Shown one piece after another: positions 26,459 to 34,302 of a stretch of DNA of 52,090 bases. Source of the DNA: CAXBDP01 sp964598395. GTDB lineage: Bacteria > Bacteroidota > Bacteroidia > Cytophagales > Cyclobacteriaceae. Position numbers and translations under genes: made by a program. Location: positions 1 to 52,090 of the forward strand of contig CAZRBW010000015.1 in assembly GCA_964598395.1 (NCBI GenBank), given 5' to 3'. Each line of letters starts with the position of its first letter. The first letter of the stretch is position 1. The notes below the pieces were generated by a model. It did not search any database and had not been told where the DNA came from. It saw nothing but the letters and a program-made list of their open reading frames with translations.

Positions 26459-28030
26459 ATGAACAGAAAGCAACAACTTGAGAGATTGGAAGAAGGAGCC
26501 AATGAGATTTGGGACTTGGTGGTAATTGGAGGTGGAGCTACGGGGCTAGGCACTGCAATGGACGCAGCTACCAGAGGATATAAAGTGCTATTGCTGGAGC
26601 GCCACGATTTCGCAAAAGGAACCTCAAGTCGAAGTACAAAACTGGTACATGGCGGTGTTCGGTATTTAGCACAAGGAGATATTTCACTCGTGATGGAAGC
26701 ACTCCACGAGCGTGGCCTTATGTACCAAAATGCTCCTCATCTGGTACATAATCAGCCTTTCGTAATTCCTAGCTACAAATGGTGGAGTGGGCCATTCTAC
26801 ACGGTAGGCCTCAAAGTATATGATATGATGGCGGGCAAATTGGGCTTGGGACCATCGCAATCGTTAGATACAGATGAAGTCATTGCCAAAATCCCAAATA
26901 TCAAACAAGAAGGCCTATTGGGTGGCGTAGTATATCATGATGGCCAATTCGATGATTCAAGAATGGCTATTAATATAGCACAAACCTGCGTGGAAAGTGG
27001 GGGCACTGTTCTCAATTATATGCAAGTGACTGATTTGCTCAAAAAGGATGAAATGGTTAGTGGAGTTAAAGTAAAGGACTTGTTGAGCGACAAATCTTAC
27101 GAAATTCAAAGTAAAGCTGTGGTAAATGCTACCGGTGTATTTGTGGATGATATCATCCAAATGGATGATGCCAAAGCAGCCAAATCTATACAACCCAGCC
27201 AAGGGGTACATATAGTTTTGGATCGTGAATTTTTGCAAGGAGATGCAGCAATCATGATTCCCCAAACCGATGATGGCCGCGTGCTGTTCGCAGTGCCGTG
27301 GCATGGCAAAGTGGTAGTTGGCACTACAGACACGCTGGTGAATGAGATCAGTGCCGAGCCAAAAGCATTGAAAGAAGAAGTCGATTTTATCCTAAAAACT
27401 GCCTCACAATATTTGGCTAAACCTCCCGCCAAAGAAGATGTACTAAGTATTTTCGCAGGTTTACGTCCTCTTGCAGCCCCCAAAGATGGAAGTGAAAGCA
27501 CAAAAGAAATTTCTCGCGGCCATAAGGTTCATGTTTCGCTAAGTGGCCTCGTCACCATTTTGGGTGGCAAATGGACCACCTTTCGCAAAATGGCTGAGGA
27601 AACTGTGGACAAAGCAGCTATGATTGGTGGTTTGCAAGAGCGAAAATGTATGACCGAACATCTGCCGATTCATGGCTATGTTCGCAATACCGATCGAAAG
27701 AAGGCTTGGTATATCTATGGTTCCGATCAGCCTTATTTGCAGAGGTTGATTGAGGATGAGCCTAAATTGGCAGAACGATTGCACCCACGACTCCCATACA
27801 AAAAAGTGGAGGTAATTTGGGCCGTACGCTACGAAATGGCTCAAACGGTGGAGGATGTTCTGGCCAGGCGGGTAAGAGCGTTGTTTCTGGACGCCCGAGC
27901 AGCCATAGATATGGCACCGGAAGTTGCCAGAATTATGGCCAAAGAAATGGATAAAACACCAGAATGGGAGAAAAGCCAAATACAAGAATTTACCAGCCTA
28001 GCGTCGAGCTATTTATTGGTAGATTATTGA
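26459..28030 (+). CDS. glpD: aerobic glycerol-3-phosphate dehydrogenase
   Basis: A 523-residue FAD enzyme that oxidises glycerol-3-phosphate to dihydroxyacetone phosphate and passes electrons to quinones at the inner membrane. The N-terminal dinucleotide motif is VVIGGGATGLGTAMDAA, followed by the family signature GTSSRSTKLVHGGVRYL. A DAO domain (about 18-375) and the C-terminal helical cap (about 400-520) are both intact. glpF lies 2 kb downstream with an island between them; glpK is not in the window. Confidence 0.96.
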   Translation: MNRKQQLERLEEGANEIWDLVVIGGGATGLGTAMDAATRGYKVLLLERHDFAKGTSSRSTKLVHGGVRYLAQGDISLVMEALHERGLMYQNAPHLVHNQPFVIPSYKWWSGPFYTVGLKVYDMMAGKLGLGPSQSLDTDEVIAKIPNIKQEGLLGGVVYHDGQFDDSRMAINIAQTCVESGGTVLNYMQVTDLLKKDEMVSGVKVKDLLSDKSYEIQSKAVVNATGVFVDDIIQMDDAKAAKSIQPSQGVHIVLDREFLQGDAAIMIPQTDDGRVLFAVPWHGKVVVGTTDTLVNEISAEPKALKEEVDFILKTASQYLAKPPAKEDVLSIFAGLRPLAAPKDGSESTKEISRGHKVHVSLSGLVTILGGKWTTFRKMAEETVDKAAMIGGLQERKCMTEHLPIHGYVRNTDRKKAWYIYGSDQPYLQRLIEDEPKLAERLHPRLPYKKVEVIWAVRYEMAQTVEDVLARRVRALFLDARAAIDMAPEVARIMAKEMDKTPEWEKSQIQEFTSLASSYLLVDY

Positions 28031-28106
28031 TAGGTTCATTGCCAAGGGTCTCATCTCAAATCTGTAAACCTTTTTTAGGAGGTGACAAAAAGAAGATCTC
28101 TCCGCT

Positions 28107-28129
28107 AGCGCGAGTTTTTAACTCGTGCT
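28107..28129. repeat. REP-like intergenic hairpin
   Basis: Arms AGCGCGAGTT (28107-28116) and AACTCGTGCT (28120-28129) pair over ten positions with one G-U and a TTT loop. No T tract follows, so it is not a standard terminator. It resembles the REP palindromes that RAYT transposases spread in Bacteroidota; no RAYT gene is in the window. Confidence 0.5.
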
Positions 28130-28175
28130 CCTCTCTATTTGTTTATGATAACCATGTGTAAAGAACGAAGGAAAT

Positions 28176-28197
28176 ATTGCAAATGTCGAAGAGTTGG
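28176..28197 (+). repeat. left copy of a 22-base direct repeat
   Basis: It shares the first 15 bases (ATTGCAAATGTCGAA) and 20 of 22 positions with 29977-29998. The two copies bracket the small-peptide / DUF4221 pair between glpD and glpF. Confidence 0.65.
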
Positions 28198-28414
28198 CAA
28201 GGGCTTATTGAAAAATGAGCAATTAGAAAGGAATTATAAGAAATAACTCAACCCATAAGGAAGAATTATTGCAGTCAATGCGAAGTTGAAAAGGGTAACT
28301 TTCGTTTATCATTAATTTAGACCGTTCATTTTATCATTTTATAATTTTATCACTCTGTAATTTTTATGAAATTAGTTGTGTAATTATATTTATAAACCAA
28401 CTAACAATGAAGAA

Positions 28415-28648
28415 ATGAAAAATTTAAAAACTCTTTCATCAAAAGTAATTGGGTTGCTAGCATTTATATTTTCAATGATGCTTTTCACTCCCACATTTTC
28501 ATCGGATTGTGATGATTGGACAGGTAATTGGTTAATATGTCAAGAAGACTATGTGGACACTATGGCGGAAATAATGAATGCTTGTGGAGGTGCAATTCCC
28601 CCAGAACTCAATATTATGGTAAGAAATTGTGATCCAATCATTGAATGA
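28415..28648 (+). CDS. small secreted four-cysteine peptide
   Basis: 77 residues from ATG 28415; an upstream TTG in frame is less likely because the signal peptide begins at MKNLKTL. Signal sequence about 1-29, then a 48-residue mature acidic peptide with Cys at 32, 42, 57 and 72, which could form two disulfides. I do not recognise the family. Its TGA overlaps the ATG of the DUF4221 gene (ATGA), so the two are translationally coupled and probably work together. Bacteroidota often encode short secreted peptides next to propeller-type lipoproteins. Codon use is AT-rich like the next gene. Confidence 0.65.
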   Translation: MKNLKTLSSKVIGLLAFIFSMMLFTPTFSSDCDDWTGNWLICQEDYVDTMAEIMNACGGAIPPELNIMVRNCDPIIE

Positions 28649-29760
28649 GACGTTTATTTTTTGCCCTTTGTCTATTTTTAAGTTTTAATTTTATGTCTTG
28701 CACCTCCGAGAAGGGAGTGCAAGACATTTCCTTTGCTCAGCCTGATACTTTAGTCATTAAAACAGGTGTTAATTTTTTGACTTATTACGATCAGAGTTAT
28801 ACAACTACCATTGAGGAAGATCAGATTATATTTTATGGCTTTAATTATACTCGAAACGCGATTGATAGAATAAACCTTAGTACGGGTGAGATTGCCAATT
28901 TCAAGCCTTGTGATCCACTTGTCAGCCTTTATTCAGGTTCAGCTGTTGGTGTTTATGGACAAGACATAATTGTTCAGAATTTTAATACTAACTATCAGCA
29001 TTTTCAAATCAACAAAGAAAATAACTGCTTGAAACTAATAGCAGAAATTGATTCCAAAAGTTTAGCTGGAAATAGTAGCGTTGTGAATCCTGGAATAAAT
29101 ATCGAAATCAATCCATCAATTAAACCAGTATGGGTAAACCAAGAGTTCTTGGAACGTTTTTATCCCTTTGTATTTGATCAAATCCCAAGGATGGTGAGGA
29201 TAAACCCTGCCAGCAAAACTGTTCAACCGTTGGAGGTAGCTTTGCCCGAGGAAATATTGGAAAGGTTTCGACCTTATACTGATTTAGCCAAACCAATAAT
29301 AAGTGCCATAGATGATAAGCGTATAGCCTTTATATTTTCCTTTTCAGATTTGGCCTTTATCTACAATATTGAAGATGAAAAACTAACCTATGCATCTGTT
29401 CCTGGAGAATCTATCGATGGAGAAATAGACTTACTGCCGAACGTGGATAATTTTCGGGTTTGGCTTCCTGTAAAGAGCAGTTATTTTCACAATCTGATAT
29501 GGGATCCTGACAGAAGAGTTTTTTATCGGGTAGAGGTAAAATTTAATCCTGATGACGATTCCAAGAAAGTCAGTTGGTTTTATAATCGTCATTATATCTC
29601 TGTAATTTCTGAAAACTTAGATTTAATCGGTAAGATTAAGGTTCCGAAAAACTGTTACTCCATTCCTATCCCAATAGGTGATAGGCTATATTTTATGTTA
29701 GTTCAAAACATTGAAGAGGATGCAATAATGTTTGTCGGTATTCCTATACCGGAGAGTTAG
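28645..29760 (+). CDS. DUF4221-like lipoprotein, predicted beta-propeller
   Basis: 371 residues with a lipobox (SFNFMSC, Cys19). The body is a series of beta-strand repeats of the kind found in DUF4221 / 6-bladed propeller lipoproteins of Bacteroidota (for example YTRNAIDRINLSTGEIANF and IPRMVRINPASKTVQPL). There are no visible catalytic residues. It is coupled to the four-cysteine peptide by a four-base overlap. The pair sits in a compact island between two glycerol genes, flanked by repeats, which suggests it came in as a module. Function unknown; binding or presenting the peptide is a guess. Confidence 0.75.
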   Translation: MRRLFFALCLFLSFNFMSCTSEKGVQDISFAQPDTLVIKTGVNFLTYYDQSYTTTIEEDQIIFYGFNYTRNAIDRINLSTGEIANFKPCDPLVSLYSGSAVGVYGQDIIVQNFNTNYQHFQINKENNCLKLIAEIDSKSLAGNSSVVNPGINIEINPSIKPVWVNQEFLERFYPFVFDQIPRMVRINPASKTVQPLEVALPEEILERFRPYTDLAKPIISAIDDKRIAFIFSFSDLAFIYNIEDEKLTYASVPGESIDGEIDLLPNVDNFRVWLPVKSSYFHNLIWDPDRRVFYRVEVKFNPDDDSKKVSWFYNRHYISVISENLDLIGKIKVPKNCYSIPIPIGDRLYFMLVQNIEEDAIMFVGIPIPES

Positions 29761-30076
29761 ATCGAAATATTTAAAGGGATTAAATGAAAATCATAGTCTA
29801 TCATATAATCATCTCTAATCATAGTTCAGACAATTGTCATGAAGATGGGATTTAATAATGATTAATAGATTTTTCTCTGCGCTCACTTGCGTCTTCCCTC
29901 TGTTATCTCCGCGTTTAAATTTCTCCTTTTGATCACAATCAGTAGGATTACAAATCCTCATTATCAGCAGTACGACATTGCAAATGTCGAACAGTCGGGA
30001 TGAGCTGGTAAAAATTGATTGGTCTTTAGGTAAAAACTCAAAATAATTCCGATATTCAGCCAAATAAATTTAGGAA
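29761..30076. other. non-coding spacer before glpF with repeat remnants
   Basis: These 316 bases hold no believable gene. They contain a C/T-rich stretch (about 29872-29923, with the pattern TCTCTGCGCTCACTTGCGTC) that I recognise loosely as a common intergenic repeat type in Bacteroidota, and a palindrome plus the right copy of the direct repeat (29973-29998). Confidence 0.55.
29973..29998. repeat. palindrome overlapping the right direct-repeat copy
   Basis: CGACATT (29973-29979) and AATGTCG (29983-29989) form a perfect seven-base-pair stem around GCA. Positions 29977-29998 are the right copy of the 22-base direct repeat whose left copy is at 28176-28197. Confidence 0.65.
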
Positions 30077-30814
30077 ATGACTGAGTTTGCAGCTGAGGCT
30101 TTAGGTACAATGCTTCTTATATTATTAGGCAATGGCGTAGTAGCTAATGTAATACTAAAAGACACCAAAGGCCACGGAGGCGGGTGGATTGTGATAACAG
30201 TAGGCTGGGCTTTGGGCGTATTTACAGGTGTGATTGTAGCCGGGCCATATAGCGGCGCACATCTCAATCCGGCAGTTACTTTTGCTTTGGCTTTTGAAGG
30301 CTCATTCGAATGGGCAAAAGTTCCTAGCTTTATATTAGCACAAATTTTAGGAGCGGCCTTAGGCGCAACATTGGTTTGGCTTTTTTATCACGACCACTAC
30401 AAAGCAACTGAAGATGGCAATACCAAAATGGCTACTTTCTGTACTGCACCAGCTATTCGCAAAATTCCTTTCAATCTATTCTGTGAAGTAATTGGCACTT
30501 TTGTGCTGATATTCTCCATCCTCCATTTTGCCGACCCTGAAATAAGTATGGGCATTGGCGAATCAGAGAAAGTGGGCATGGGCTCATTGGGTGCTATTCC
30601 TGTTACCTTAGTAGTGCTAGCAATTGGTTTATCTCTTGGTGGCACTACTGGCTATGCGATAAATCCTGCGCGTGATTTAGGACCTCGTATTATGCATCAA
30701 TTGTTGCCAATCCCAGCAAAACGAAATAGCGATTGGAGCTACTCTTGGGTGCCTGTTGTCGGGCCTCTAATAGGTGCAGGCTTGGCGGTGGCGTTACATT
30801 TGGTGAATATTTAG
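30077..30814 (+). CDS. glpF: MIP-family glycerol facilitator
   Basis: A 245-residue six-helix channel with both half-membrane NPA loops: AHLNPAVTF and YAINPARDLGPR. The Asp after the second NPAR is the residue that marks glycerol facilitators rather than water-only aquaporins. A polar Lys/Asp loop (about 112-125) lies between halves. With glpD nearby, glycerol uptake for catabolism is likely. The gene ends 10 bases before an iterated octamer (30824-30831). Confidence 0.93.
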   Translation: MTEFAAEALGTMLLILLGNGVVANVILKDTKGHGGGWIVITVGWALGVFTGVIVAGPYSGAHLNPAVTFALAFEGSFEWAKVPSFILAQILGAALGATLVWLFYHDHYKATEDGNTKMATFCTAPAIRKIPFNLFCEVIGTFVLIFSILHFADPEISMGIGESEKVGMGSLGAIPVTLVVLAIGLSLGGTTGYAINPARDLGPRIMHQLLPIPAKRNSDWSYSWVPVVGPLIGAGLAVALHLVNI

Positions 30815-31009
30815 TGATCTATTCCTCCCGCTACTTTTCATTGGGTTATTTAGATTTTTTTCTAAATGTGACCAAAATCACTGTTTCCCTGTTTTTAAGG
30901 TGTTTAATTTGAGTATAATTTCAAATGAAATGATCTGGCTTGCAAAGTATTATGAACCTTATTTTGCTCTGCTATAAATCCTAAAAGCCAAAAACAAAAA
31001 TCGAATAAT

Positions 31010-32425
31010 ATGAAAGTACAACAAATCTACACAGGCTGTTTGGCGCATGCCGCTTACTATCTTGAGAGCAATGGTGAGGCAGCCATTTTTGATCCACTTC
31101 GTGAAGTGCAACCGTATATCGATCGCGCTGAAAAGGACGGTGCGAAAATCAAGTATGTGTTTGAAACACACTTTCATGCTGACTTTGTAAGTGGCCACTT
31201 GGATCTTGCCGAAAAAACGGGTGCAGAAATCGTATATGGCCCAACTGCCAAGCCTGGTTTCGAAGCTATTGTCGCCGAAGACAATCAAATATTCGAAGTA
31301 GGTAAATACAAAGTGAAAGTAATTCACACTCCTGGTCATACTATGGAGAGTACCACTTATTTGCTGATAGATGAATCAGGCAATGAGCATGGGATTATCA
31401 CCGGAGATACGCTTTTCATTGGAGATGTAGGCAGACCAGATTTGGCGCAACACGTAATTGCTGATCTTACAGAAGAGAAATTAGCTTCTCATTTATTTGA
31501 CTCGTTGCGCAATAAAATTATGCCATTGAGCGACGACTTGATCGTATATCCAAATCATGGTGCGGGGAGTGCTTGCGGTAAGAAAATGAGCAAAGAAACA
31601 ACCGACACGCTTGGTAATCAGAAAGCTACAAACTATGCTTTGCGTGCTGATATGACTCGCGAGGAATTTGTTAAGGAGCTATTGACTGGTCTTACCGCCC
31701 CTCCAGGCTATTTCCCAAAGAATGTGCTGATGAATATAAAAGGATACGATAGCATAGATACCGTGATGGAGCGTGGCATGAGGGCGCTTTCTCCAAGAGA
31801 GTTTGAAGCCGCAGCTAATGAAACAGGCGCTTTGTTACTAGATACTCGCGACCCAGCTGATTTTGCCAAAGGCTTTATCCCAAATAGTATCAATATAGGC
31901 CTAAGTGGAAGCTTTGCCATGTGGGTTGGTGAATTGATTCCAGATATCAAACAAGAGATTCTGATCATAGCTGAGCCGGGCAAAGAAGATGAAGCAATCA
32001 CTCGCTTAGCAAGAGTGGGCTACGATTTCGCAATCGGCTATCTCGATGGTGGTGTGGATGCTTGGAAAAATGATGGAAATGAGCTGGACAAGGTAAATCG
32101 AATTTCGGCAAATGAATTAGAAGAGCAAATAGAAAAAGATGACTTGCTTGTATTTGATGTAAGAAAGAAAAGTGAGTTTGATTCCGAGCACTTATTGGTT
32201 GCCCAAAATACTCCACTCAATCAGATCAACGATCATTTGGCAGAATTTCCAAAGGATAAGCCATTTGCGCTGCATTGTGCGGGAGGATACAGAAGTATGA
32301 TAGCTGCATCTATCTTAAAGCAAAGAGGATGGGATAATTTCGTAGATGTGGTTGGTGGCTTTGAAGCTATTGCCAAAACAGATATTGCAAAGTCTGAATA
32401 TGTTTGCCCTACTACGCTATTATAA
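31010..32425 (+). CDS. CstB-like persulfide dioxygenase-sulfurtransferase
   Basis: 471 residues. The N-terminal metallo-beta-lactamase domain (about 1-245) carries THFHADFVSGH, HTPGHT and TGDTLFIGDVGRPDL, the mononuclear-iron persulfide dioxygenase pattern. It is followed by two rhodanese domains. The first (about 262-350) lacks a catalytic Cys (IIAEPGKED at the loop). The second (about 365-465) has an intact CAGGYR loop with Cys423. This MBL + pseudo-rhodanese + rhodanese order is that of Staphylococcus CstB, which oxidises persulfides and releases thiosulfate. The role here is probably sulfide/persulfide detoxification. It stands alone, ended by a terminator. The octamer at 32279-32286 encodes the AGG of the active loop. 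Confidence 0.9.
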   Translation: MKVQQIYTGCLAHAAYYLESNGEAAIFDPLREVQPYIDRAEKDGAKIKYVFETHFHADFVSGHLDLAEKTGAEIVYGPTAKPGFEAIVAEDNQIFEVGKYKVKVIHTPGHTMESTTYLLIDESGNEHGIITGDTLFIGDVGRPDLAQHVIADLTEEKLASHLFDSLRNKIMPLSDDLIVYPNHGAGSACGKKMSKETTDTLGNQKATNYALRADMTREEFVKELLTGLTAPPGYFPKNVLMNIKGYDSIDTVMERGMRALSPREFEAAANETGALLLDTRDPADFAKGFIPNSINIGLSGSFAMWVGELIPDIKQEILIIAEPGKEDEAITRLARVGYDFAIGYLDGGVDAWKNDGNELDKVNRISANELEEQIEKDDLLVFDVRKKSEFDSEHLLVAQNTPLNQINDHLAEFPKDKPFALHCAGGYRSMIAASILKQRGWDNFVDVVGGFEAIAKTDIAKSEYVCPTTLL

Positions 32426-32450
32426 AGCTAATTGGATTGATTTAGGTAAG

Positions 32451-32480
32451 AAGCCACTTCAGAAATGAGGTGGTTTTTTT
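32451..32480 (+). terminator. terminator after the CstB-like gene
   Basis: Arms 32451-32460 (AAGCCACTTC) and 32467-32476 (GAGGTGGTTT) pair with two G-U, with a six-base loop; T tract 32473-32480. It lies between convergent genes and may serve both. Confidence 0.8.
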
Positions 32481-32497
32481 TGTGAAATGAAAAAGCA

Positions 32498-33568
32498 CTA
32501 CTTAAACCAGCCCTGCTTTCTGAAATATAGCAACATTGCAATCATGCTTGCCAATACTACTCCAGTGAGAATCCAAAATCCGTTTACATTGCTCACGCCC
32601 GGCATATATTCGAAATTCATTCCATAAACACCTGTAAGAAAAGTGATTGGAATAAAAACAGTCGAAATAATCGTAAGCACTTTCATAATCGAGTTCATGC
32701 GATTGCTGATGGTGCTTTGGTACAAATCCACCATACCAGCGAGCAAATCTCTATAGATTTCAATAGTATCGATTACTTGGATCATATGATCATAGAGGTC
32801 ACGAAAATATAATTTATTTGCCTTCATCACCAATCGTGTATCCTCCCGCTCCATTTGGGCAATTACTTCTCTCAAAGGCCAAATAGCTCTACGTAGTGCC
32901 AGCATTTCTCTTTTTAGCGAATACAAATCTTGCACAGATTCTTCATTAGGATTAACCATTAAGTCTTCTTCCATCAGTTCCATTTCATCACCAATTTTCT
33001 CTAACGCGACAAAATAATTATCCACCACAGTATCCATGAGGGCATAAAGCAAATATTCCGCGCCGCGACCGCAAATTCTCCCTCGGCCATGAATGCGGTC
33101 ACGCACAGGATTAAACGTATCCCCCACCACTTCTTGAAAGCTAAGTACCAAATTTTTACCAATGATAAAGCTCACTTGTTCCATTTTTATCTCAGCCTTA
33201 TCGGGCAAATATTCGATCATTTTGAGCACTACATAGATATGATTATCATGCACATCTAATTTGGGTCTTTGGTCGGTGTTGAGAATATCTTCTGTTATAA
33301 GTGAGTGAACCTCAAAATGATCGCAAATGGCTTTAACCTTATCTACATCATGCACACCATTTAGATTTATCCAATTGGTGCGGTTTTCTGGCAGCATCAA
33401 AATATCCTCGACACTTGCATTTTTCTTTTCCTCTACAGCCTCGGTAGAGTAGGACAATAGCTCCATGGTGGAGCTTCCTTCTTTCTTTTTACCTGTATAA
33501 ATGGCAGTACCAGGTGCCAAACCTACTTTGTGAGAACGATTGTTAAAGAAACGAGCCATTTTAATCAA
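32498..33568 (-). CDS. corA: CorA-type magnesium/cobalt channel
   Basis: 356 residues. A large cytoplasmic N-terminal domain with a long helix (about 205-290) is followed by two C-terminal membrane helices. The signature GMN is present in GVYGMNFEYMP between them, and a basic C-terminus (RKQGWFK) follows. It forms a pentameric Mg2+ channel of the inner membrane. Upstream is a 210-base divergent spacer shared with the kynurenine genes. One iterated octamer (32842-32849) reads as Glu-Arg-Glu-Asp. Confidence 0.95.
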   Translation of the reverse strand: MIKMARFFNNRSHKVGLAPGTAIYTGKKKEGSSTMELLSYSTEAVEEKKNASVEDILMLPENRTNWINLNGVHDVDKVKAICDHFEVHSLITEDILNTDQRPKLDVHDNHIYVVLKMIEYLPDKAEIKMEQVSFIIGKNLVLSFQEVVGDTFNPVRDRIHGRGRICGRGAEYLLYALMDTVVDNYFVALEKIGDEMELMEEDLMVNPNEESVQDLYSLKREMLALRRAIWPLREVIAQMEREDTRLVMKANKLYFRDLYDHMIQVIDTIEIYRDLLAGMVDLYQSTISNRMNSIMKVLTIISTVFIPITFLTGVYGMNFEYMPGVSNVNGFWILTGVVLASMIAMLLYFRKQGWFK

Positions 33569-33716
33569 TTATAGTGAAAAAGTGATTTCAATTTACAAAT
33601 GAAATTGGAAACATGCATTTTTCACCTCTTGCAGAGTTTTGGAGAAAGCGGGAGGTAAAGAATATTTCACAAAGCTATTTTATGATCAATTCGCTATAAT
33701 TATCAAAAACGAATGT

Positions 33717-33748
33717 TTTGGGATATCCCATTTCAAGAAATAAATTTA
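33717..33748 (+). promoter_or_regulatory. promoter of the kynurenine operon
   Basis: TTTG at 33717-33720 and TAAATTTA at 33741-33748 fit the -33 / -7 Bacteroidota promoter with a 20-base spacer; the last base of the -7 box differs (A for G). It ends 30 bases before the haaO start. Confidence 0.5.
33719..33730. promoter_or_regulatory. candidate operator palindrome in the kynurenine promoter
   Basis: TGGGATATCCCA is a perfect 12-base palindrome. It overlaps the -33 box and runs into the spacer of the predicted promoter, the usual place for a repressor site. No dedicated regulator gene is adjacent. Confidence 0.5.
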
Positions 33749-33778
33749 TAACTTAGATGATTCCTAAAATTGAATTTT

Positions 33779-34297
33779 ATGCCTATAAGACGCCCATTTA
33801 ATTTCAAAAAGTGGATTGACGAACATCGCCACTTATTAAAACCTCCTGTTGGCAATCAGCAGGTATATACCGACAACGAAACCTTTGTAGTAATGGTAGT
33901 TGGCGGGCCAAATGCACGTAAAGATTATCACTACAATGAGGCTGAGGAGTTTTTCTATCAAGTGGAAGGTAATATCATTCTCAAGATTATCGAAGATGGT
34001 AAACCTGTGGATATTCCGATCAATGAAGGCGATATCTTCCTCCTCCCGCCTCGCACTCCTCACTCTCCGCAACGCCCTGCGGGTTCTGTAGGAATGGTGA
34101 TGGAAGTATATCGTGAGCAAAAAGAAATGGATGGTTTTATGTGGTTTTGCGAAAATTGTGGTAACAAGCTTTATGAAGAATTTGCCCATATTTCCGATAT
34201 CGTAAATCAACTACCTCCTATTATGAACCGTTTTTTCGAATCTGAGGAAAACCGTACGTGCAAAAATTGCGGTACAGTTATGCAAAAACCAAACTGA
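33779..34297 (+). CDS. haaO: 3-hydroxyanthranilate 3,4-dioxygenase
   Basis: 172 residues from ATG 33779 (the family N-terminus begins MPIRRPFNF, so the upstream in-frame TTG is rejected). This is a cupin that opens the ring of 3-hydroxyanthranilate to ACMS with Fe(II). Iron ligands are in KDYHYNEAEEFFYQ (His and Glu) and RTPHSPQRP (His). A rubredoxin-like C-terminal zinc/iron site (CENCGNK and CKNCGTV) marks the bacterial single-domain type. It is five bases before the ACMSD gene and co-transcribed. One octamer (34042-34049) reads Leu-Pro-Pro. Confidence 0.95.
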   Translation: MPIRRPFNFKKWIDEHRHLLKPPVGNQQVYTDNETFVVMVVGGPNARKDYHYNEAEEFFYQVEGNIILKIIEDGKPVDIPINEGDIFLLPPRTPHSPQRPAGSVGMVMEVYREQKEMDGFMWFCENCGNKLYEEFAHISDIVNQLPPIMNRFFESEENRTCKNCGTVMQKPN

Positions 34298-34302
34298 TTT
34301 TG

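Larger units (their letters stand above)
28031..28414. other. non-coding spacer after glpD with REP-like elements
   Basis: These 384 bases hold no convincing gene. They contain an imperfect hairpin (28107-28129) and the left copy of a 22-base direct repeat (28176-28197). The remainder is AT-rich leader to the small secreted peptide gene. Confidence 0.6.

Noticed and set aside
27106..27985. Antisense frames of 131 and 148 codons in glpD
   Set aside because: Full overlap with a conserved dehydrogenase; no family resemblance.
29815..30063. 82-codon reverse-strand open frame
   Set aside because: It is composed of the C/T-rich intergenic repeat remnant and the palindrome region; no signal, domain or sensible start.
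30940..30966. Promoter before the CstB-like gene (TTG, then TTATTTTG)
   Set aside because: The spacer is only 16 bases and the -7 box has a mismatch in its first TA.
33770..33778. TTG start nine bases upstream of haaO ATG
   Set aside because: The family N-terminus begins at the ATG (MPIRRPFNF) and the extra three residues are unsupported.
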